9,728 nt of DNA from assembly GCA_020347085.1 (NCBI GenBank), contig CP070769.1, forward strand, positions 105,694-115,421, read 5' to 3'. A program made the position numbers and the translations under genes. Under the pieces are notes generated by a model. That model saw only the letters and a list, made by a program, of their open reading frames with translations. It made no database searches and was not told where the DNA came from. This document shows, one piece after another, positions 7,418 to 9,728 of this stretch; the first letter of the stretch is position 1, and each line of letters starts with the position of its first letter. The DNA is from Desulfobacterales bacterium (lineage in GTDB: Bacteria; Desulfobacterota; Desulfobacteria; Desulfobacterales; C00003060).

Positions 7418-7766
7418 ATCGAATAAATCCCAATCCCTCTAATCACCTAACTTGCTGAAATCAAAGAATGTTTGTGCCACTTCCTGAGATGTAGCTTAAA
7501 ACAAAGGATAAACAAATTGTCCTGGCGTGTCAAGAGGTGGTTACCCAGATTGTCTTCCCAGAAACACAAGTTCGCTCGGCTAATCCCCGGTTACGAGTAA
7601 TCTACAAGGGACTCAGCAATGTATGGGTCTTCAATTACCTGTGGAATTCATACCATAGCCGGGCCTTACACCGAAAACCCCGAATTCTGGGGATTTATCC
7701 TTTTGTTCTGCCACATAAAGTGCTATCCATAAAAAAATATTTTCGAAGGATATAAAGGGCTTGCTG
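7418..7766. other. Divergent intergenic region between the kinase operon and lnt
   Basis: About 350 nt separate the kinase operon (minus strand) from lnt (plus strand). It should hold both promoters. The one for the kinases is annotated at 7505-7533. For lnt I see only a weak AT-rich stretch at about 7729-7742 and no good -35/-10 pair. The short possible reading frames here lack a Shine-Dalgarno and recognisable protein features. A small CCCC/GGGG hairpin at 7678-7692 lacks a T-run and is not called a terminator. Confidence 0.5.
7505..7533 (-). promoter_or_regulatory. Candidate sigma-70 promoter for the kinase operon
   Basis: On the minus strand a perfect TTGACA (plus 7528-7533) is followed after 17 nt by TATCCT (plus 7505-7510, 4/6 match to the -10 consensus). 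The predicted start near 7498 leaves a leader of about 80 nt before the HDOD kinase ATG. The position in the divergent spacer and the correct spacing support it. The -10 is imperfect. Confidence 0.5.
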
Positions 7767-7769
7767 ATG
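7746..7769 (+). promoter_or_regulatory. lnt: Ribosome-binding site deciding the lnt start
   Basis: AAAGGG (7755-7759 region) lies 7 nt before ATG 7767, and a second purine run AAGGA sits at 7746-7750. An in-frame TTG at 7761 would lie only 1-2 nt behind AAAGGG, though 10 nt behind AAGGA. The ATG is preferred because it gives MKSVIRGIRPFDI, a normal Lnt N-terminus. Confidence 0.5.
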
Positions 7770-9314
7770 AAAAGCGTCATCCGGGGAATAAGGCCGTTCG
7801 ATATCATATTGGCCGCGACAAGCGGCCTGCTACTTACCGCCTCGTTTCCGCGTATCGGCTGGTGGTTCACTGCCTGGATAGCCTTTGTTCCACTTTTCCA
7901 CTCGATAAAAGATCTTCGTCCCTTGACGAGTTTTAGGTTGGGATTTCTTGCTGGAGTGGTGCATTTCGCAACGCTCCTTTACTGGATTGCCGGCGTCATG
8001 CACCATTATGGTCAACTGTCATACGTGCTTAGCGTCGTCATACTTATGCTACTTGTACTGTACCTCAGTCTATATATAGGTCTCTTTGCAATGGTTATCA
8101 GCCAACTCAGGGTAAGGTCTCCCCCCTATTTTTTGACTGCACCTCTTTTTTGGGTTGCCTTGGAATATGTCAAATCATTCTTTCTGTCCGGTTTTCCGTG
8201 GGAAAACCTTGGCCACTCGCAATACAATCGGTTGCATCTGATCCAGATTTCAGATATATTTGGAGTATATGGGCTGTCAGCCCTCATCATAGCCGTCAAT
8301 TGCGTGCTCTTTGAAGTCTGGGAAACCATCTTGAGGCACAGGGCTTTTGCCTGGAAACCCTTTTTCGGCGTAGCCCTGTTGATAGTTGGTTCTTTGGCCT
8401 ACGGCACCTGGCGCATAGAAAAAATCGACATGGCTACCAATACCGCGCCCAAGCGTACTATTGCGTTGGTGCAGGGGAATGTTGACCAGTCCGTAAAATG
8501 GCTTCCTTCTTTTCAACATGAGACCCTTCAACGCTATGGTAGCTTGTCTGCTGCCGCCTTGGAGACTGGCCCGGACCTAATCATATGGCCGGAGACTGCG
8601 CTACCGTTTTACTTTTTGCACGATGGGAAGCTGACCGAAGAGGTGCTGGAGGTTGTTCGCGGCTCCAAAACCCATTTTCTTCTTGGAAGCCCCTCGTTTC
8701 GTAGAAGTGGACAAAGAACGCGCTATTATAACAGCGCTTATTTGGTCAACCCCAGTGCCAAAGTTATGGGCAAGTATGATAAGGTGCACTTAGTGCCTTA
8801 CGGAGAATATGTGCCGCTCAAGCGCTATTTTCCTTTCCTGGGAAAGATGGTGGAGGCGGTGGGGGATTTTGACTCTGGGAATGAGGGCCAGGTCCTGTTA
8901 TGGGGGGATGAAAGGATCGGGGTCTTGATTTGCTTTGAAGCGATCTTTCCAGAGCTGGCCCGTTCCATGGTTAAAAACGGTGCCCAACTGTTGATCAACA
9001 TAACAAATGACGCCTGGTTCGGCAGATCAAGCGCCCCTTATCAGCATCTTTCTATGGTCGTATTCAGGGCAGTCGAAAATCACCTGGCTGTAGCCAGAGC
9101 GGCCAATCCCGGTATTAGCGCGTTTGTGGATCCTGTAGGGCGGCTTTTGGATGAGACACCTCTTTTTGAAGAGGCGATTCGAACCCGCTCGTTGCCTGTG
9201 ATGAATCATGAGAGCTTTTATGCTCGCTACGGAGACATTTTTGCGATCGGGTGCATTCTGATAAGCCTCCTGATTTGGGTAAGCGCCTGTCGCAATAAAT
9301 TTCTTCTCAGATAG
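7767..9314 (+). CDS. lnt: Apolipoprotein N-acyltransferase
   Basis: A 515-aa integral inner-membrane enzyme that transfers an acyl chain from phospholipid to the N-terminal cysteine of apolipoproteins, the last step of lipoprotein maturation in Gram-negatives. The N-terminal part holds about six to seven hydrophobic segments (roughly 10-27, 31-46, 58-77, 88-113, 122-140, 160-186, 198-212), including the family motif SGFPWENLGHSQY (141-153). A periplasmic nitrilase-fold domain starts at about 230 (ALVQGNVDQSVKW). Its catalytic triad is visible: Glu276 in IIWPETALPF, Lys339 in YDKVHLVPYGEYVP and Cys389 in GVLICFEAIFPE, close to Glu267, Lys335 and Cys387 of the E. coli enzyme. NITNDAWFG (411-419) and a C-terminal hydrophobic segment (about 490-507) complete the fold. 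Length matches the family (about 510). It is followed by prfB, an arrangement I recall from related bacteria; cotranscription is plausible. Confidence 0.97.
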   Translation: MKSVIRGIRPFDIILAATSGLLLTASFPRIGWWFTAWIAFVPLFHSIKDLRPLTSFRLGFLAGVVHFATLLYWIAGVMHHYGQLSYVLSVVILMLLVLYLSLYIGLFAMVISQLRVRSPPYFLTAPLFWVALEYVKSFFLSGFPWENLGHSQYNRLHLIQISDIFGVYGLSALIIAVNCVLFEVWETILRHRAFAWKPFFGVALLIVGSLAYGTWRIEKIDMATNTAPKRTIALVQGNVDQSVKWLPSFQHETLQRYGSLSAAALETGPDLIIWPETALPFYFLHDGKLTEEVLEVVRGSKTHFLLGSPSFRRSGQRTRYYNSAYLVNPSAKVMGKYDKVHLVPYGEYVPLKRYFPFLGKMVEAVGDFDSGNEGQVLLWGDERIGVLICFEAIFPELARSMVKNGAQLLINITNDAWFGRSSAPYQHLSMVVFRAVENHLAVARAANPGISAFVDPVGRLLDETPLFEEAIRTRSLPVMNHESFYARYGDIFAIGCILISLLIWVSACRNKFLLR

Positions 9315-9349
9315 TCTCTGTTGAGAGTTATTTGGCCTGAGGAGCATCT

Positions 9350-9556
9350 GTGTTGGCGGCTATCGAATCGGTTAACTCGGGTGGGCAGCAAAAGGATATG
9401 CAGACAATCTCGAGTCTCGCTACAGTGGCCTTGGAATACGGGCGCGACGGGCGCCTCGTGGTGGAAAACCCACGTAATTATTTCTTATCAACCAGTGGAA
9501 TAGTGTCAAAATTTCGGCTCACTAAGAATGCCAATAACGGATTATACACAAACTAG
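9350..9556 (+). CDS. Possible small protein between lnt and prfB (unrecognised)
   Basis: A 68-residue ORF starts with GTG and has TGAGGAG (9338-9344) 5 nt upstream, a good Shine-Dalgarno. Its TAG stop (9554-9556) overlaps the TAGGAGG Shine-Dalgarno of prfB, as expected for translational coupling. The protein starts MLAAIESVNSGGQQ, is soluble, has no membrane segment and has no motif I recognise. A GC-rich hairpin (GGCGC/GCGCC, 9441-9455) lies inside it. It could be a true small gene of the lnt-prfB operon, or just the leader of prfB with a chance ORF. Comparison with relatives is needed to decide. Confidence 0.35.
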   Translation: MLAAIESVNSGGQQKDMQTISSLATVALEYGRDGRLVVENPRNYFLSTSGIVSKFRLTKNANNGLYTN

Positions 9557-9570
9557 GAGGCCTTGCCATG
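9554..9570 (+). promoter_or_regulatory. prfB: Ribosome-binding site of prfB
   Basis: TAGGAGG (9554-9560) is a near-full complement of the 16S rRNA tail and lies 7 nt before ATG 9568. It fixes the start of the 23-codon first frame of release factor 2. Confidence 0.85.
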
Positions 9571-9728
9571 TCACTTGAATTAGAGGGAAGAATCCAATCT
9601 CTTCGCAATAGATTAGAACAACTCAGGGGTTATCTTTGACTTGGATGGAAAACGAAAACGGCTCAAGGAAATTGAAGGGATTATCTCTAAGAAGGCCTTC
9701 TGGGATACTCCAGAGGAAACTAGAGAGA
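9568..9728 (+). CDS. prfB: Peptide chain release factor 2, 5' part with programmed +1 frameshift
   Basis: Only the N-terminal part lies in the window. Frame 1 encodes MSLELEGRIQSLRNRLEQLR and then GYL, and meets an in-frame TGA at 9637-9639 (codon 24). Slipping +1 on CTT reads GAC from 9638 and continues open to the window end as DLDGKRKRLKEIEGII, then SKKAFWDTPEETRE. This is the pattern of bacterial RF2, whose E. coli start has LRGYL followed by DYDAKKERLEEV and a later DVWN segment. RF2 recognises TGA and TAA stops and releases the nascent chain. The frameshift lets low RF2 raise its own synthesis, so the TGA is a regulatory device and not a mutation. The codon recognition and GGQ domains lie beyond the edge. 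Confidence 0.96.
9625..9640 (+). promoter_or_regulatory. prfB: RF2 programmed +1 frameshift site
   Basis: AGG GGT TAT CTT TGA C: a Shine-Dalgarno-like AGGGG (9625-9629) stands just before TAT-CTT, and the slip occurs on CTT (9634-9636) when the TGA (9637-9639) followed by C is decoded slowly. The E. coli site reads AGGGGGTATCTTTGAC, so only one base of the internal Shine-Dalgarno (sixth position, G to T) differs. The spacing is the same. By homology the mechanism is autoregulation by RF2 level. Confidence 0.95.

Noticed and set aside
7465..7479. Possible sigma-54 promoter on the minus strand (TGGCAC at plus 7474-7479)
   Set aside because: The -24 element is good, but at the -12 position the required GC is CT (TTCT instead of TTGC). 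The sigma-70-like pair just upstream is the better candidate.
7678..7692. CCCC/GGGG hairpin as intrinsic terminator
   Set aside because: The stem is only 4-5 bp and no T-run follows. No gene on either strand ends nearby.
7537..7755. 72-codon open frame in the divergent spacer
   Set aside because: GTG start without a Shine-Dalgarno, basic composition with no motif, and it would occupy the promoter region of lnt.
9441..9455. GGCGC/GCGCC hairpin as terminator of lnt
   Set aside because: It lacks a following T-run, lies about 130 nt past lnt and falls inside the candidate small ORF.

Overview
The window looks like a stretch of a Gram-negative bacterial chromosome, most plausibly from the Desulfobacterota (former Deltaproteobacteria). 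Gram-negative envelope genes (apolipoprotein N-acyltransferase Lnt and a glycosyltransferase family 9 'heptosyltransferase') point to an outer membrane. The large soluble multidomain histidine kinases and the lnt-prfB neighbourhood fit that group. The taxonomic placement is inference from gene content only. Base composition is moderate and no gene stands out as compositionally foreign.

Layout. Positions 1-525 hold no convincing long gene. They contain a 217-bp element bounded by long, nearly perfect inverted repeats (9-225, MITE-like), and a strong Shine-Dalgarno with a 15-codon ORF overlapping a small hairpin (256-316, minus strand). A minus-strand block (526-3005) follows, read from right to left: a GT9 glycosyltransferase, an ADP-ribosylglycohydrolase 10 nt behind it, and, after a 181-nt gap with its own candidate sigma-70 promoter, a stand-alone phosphomannose-isomerase-type cupin. 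A 276-nt spacer containing a degenerate 8-bp-periodic tract separates this from a second minus-strand operon (3282-7417). That operon encodes two soluble sensor kinases 14 nt apart: first HDOD-GAF-HisKA-HATPase, then REC-PAS-HisKA-HATPase-REC. A divergent intergenic region (7418-7766) carries a good candidate promoter for the kinase operon. The plus strand then carries lnt (7767-9314), a possible 68-aa ORF (9350-9556), and the first 161 nt of prfB (release factor 2). prfB contains the classical in-frame TGA and programmed +1 frameshift site and is cut by the window end.

How it may work together. The GT9 enzyme and the cupin fit surface glycan or sugar-nucleotide metabolism, and Lnt fits lipoprotein maturation in the same envelope. 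The ADP-ribosylglycohydrolase has all visible metal-binding motifs, but no ADP-ribosyltransferase partner is in view. The two kinases look like one signalling unit: the first has no receiver of its own, and the second offers two intact receivers. Neither has a membrane segment or a DNA-binding output, so the final effector must be elsewhere. No tRNA, rRNA, CRISPR array, transposase gene or convincing intrinsic terminator was seen. I found no clearly new defence or mobile system. The most unusual items are the inverted-repeat element, the orphan translation start at 316-256, the kinase pair, and the small ORF ahead of prfB.
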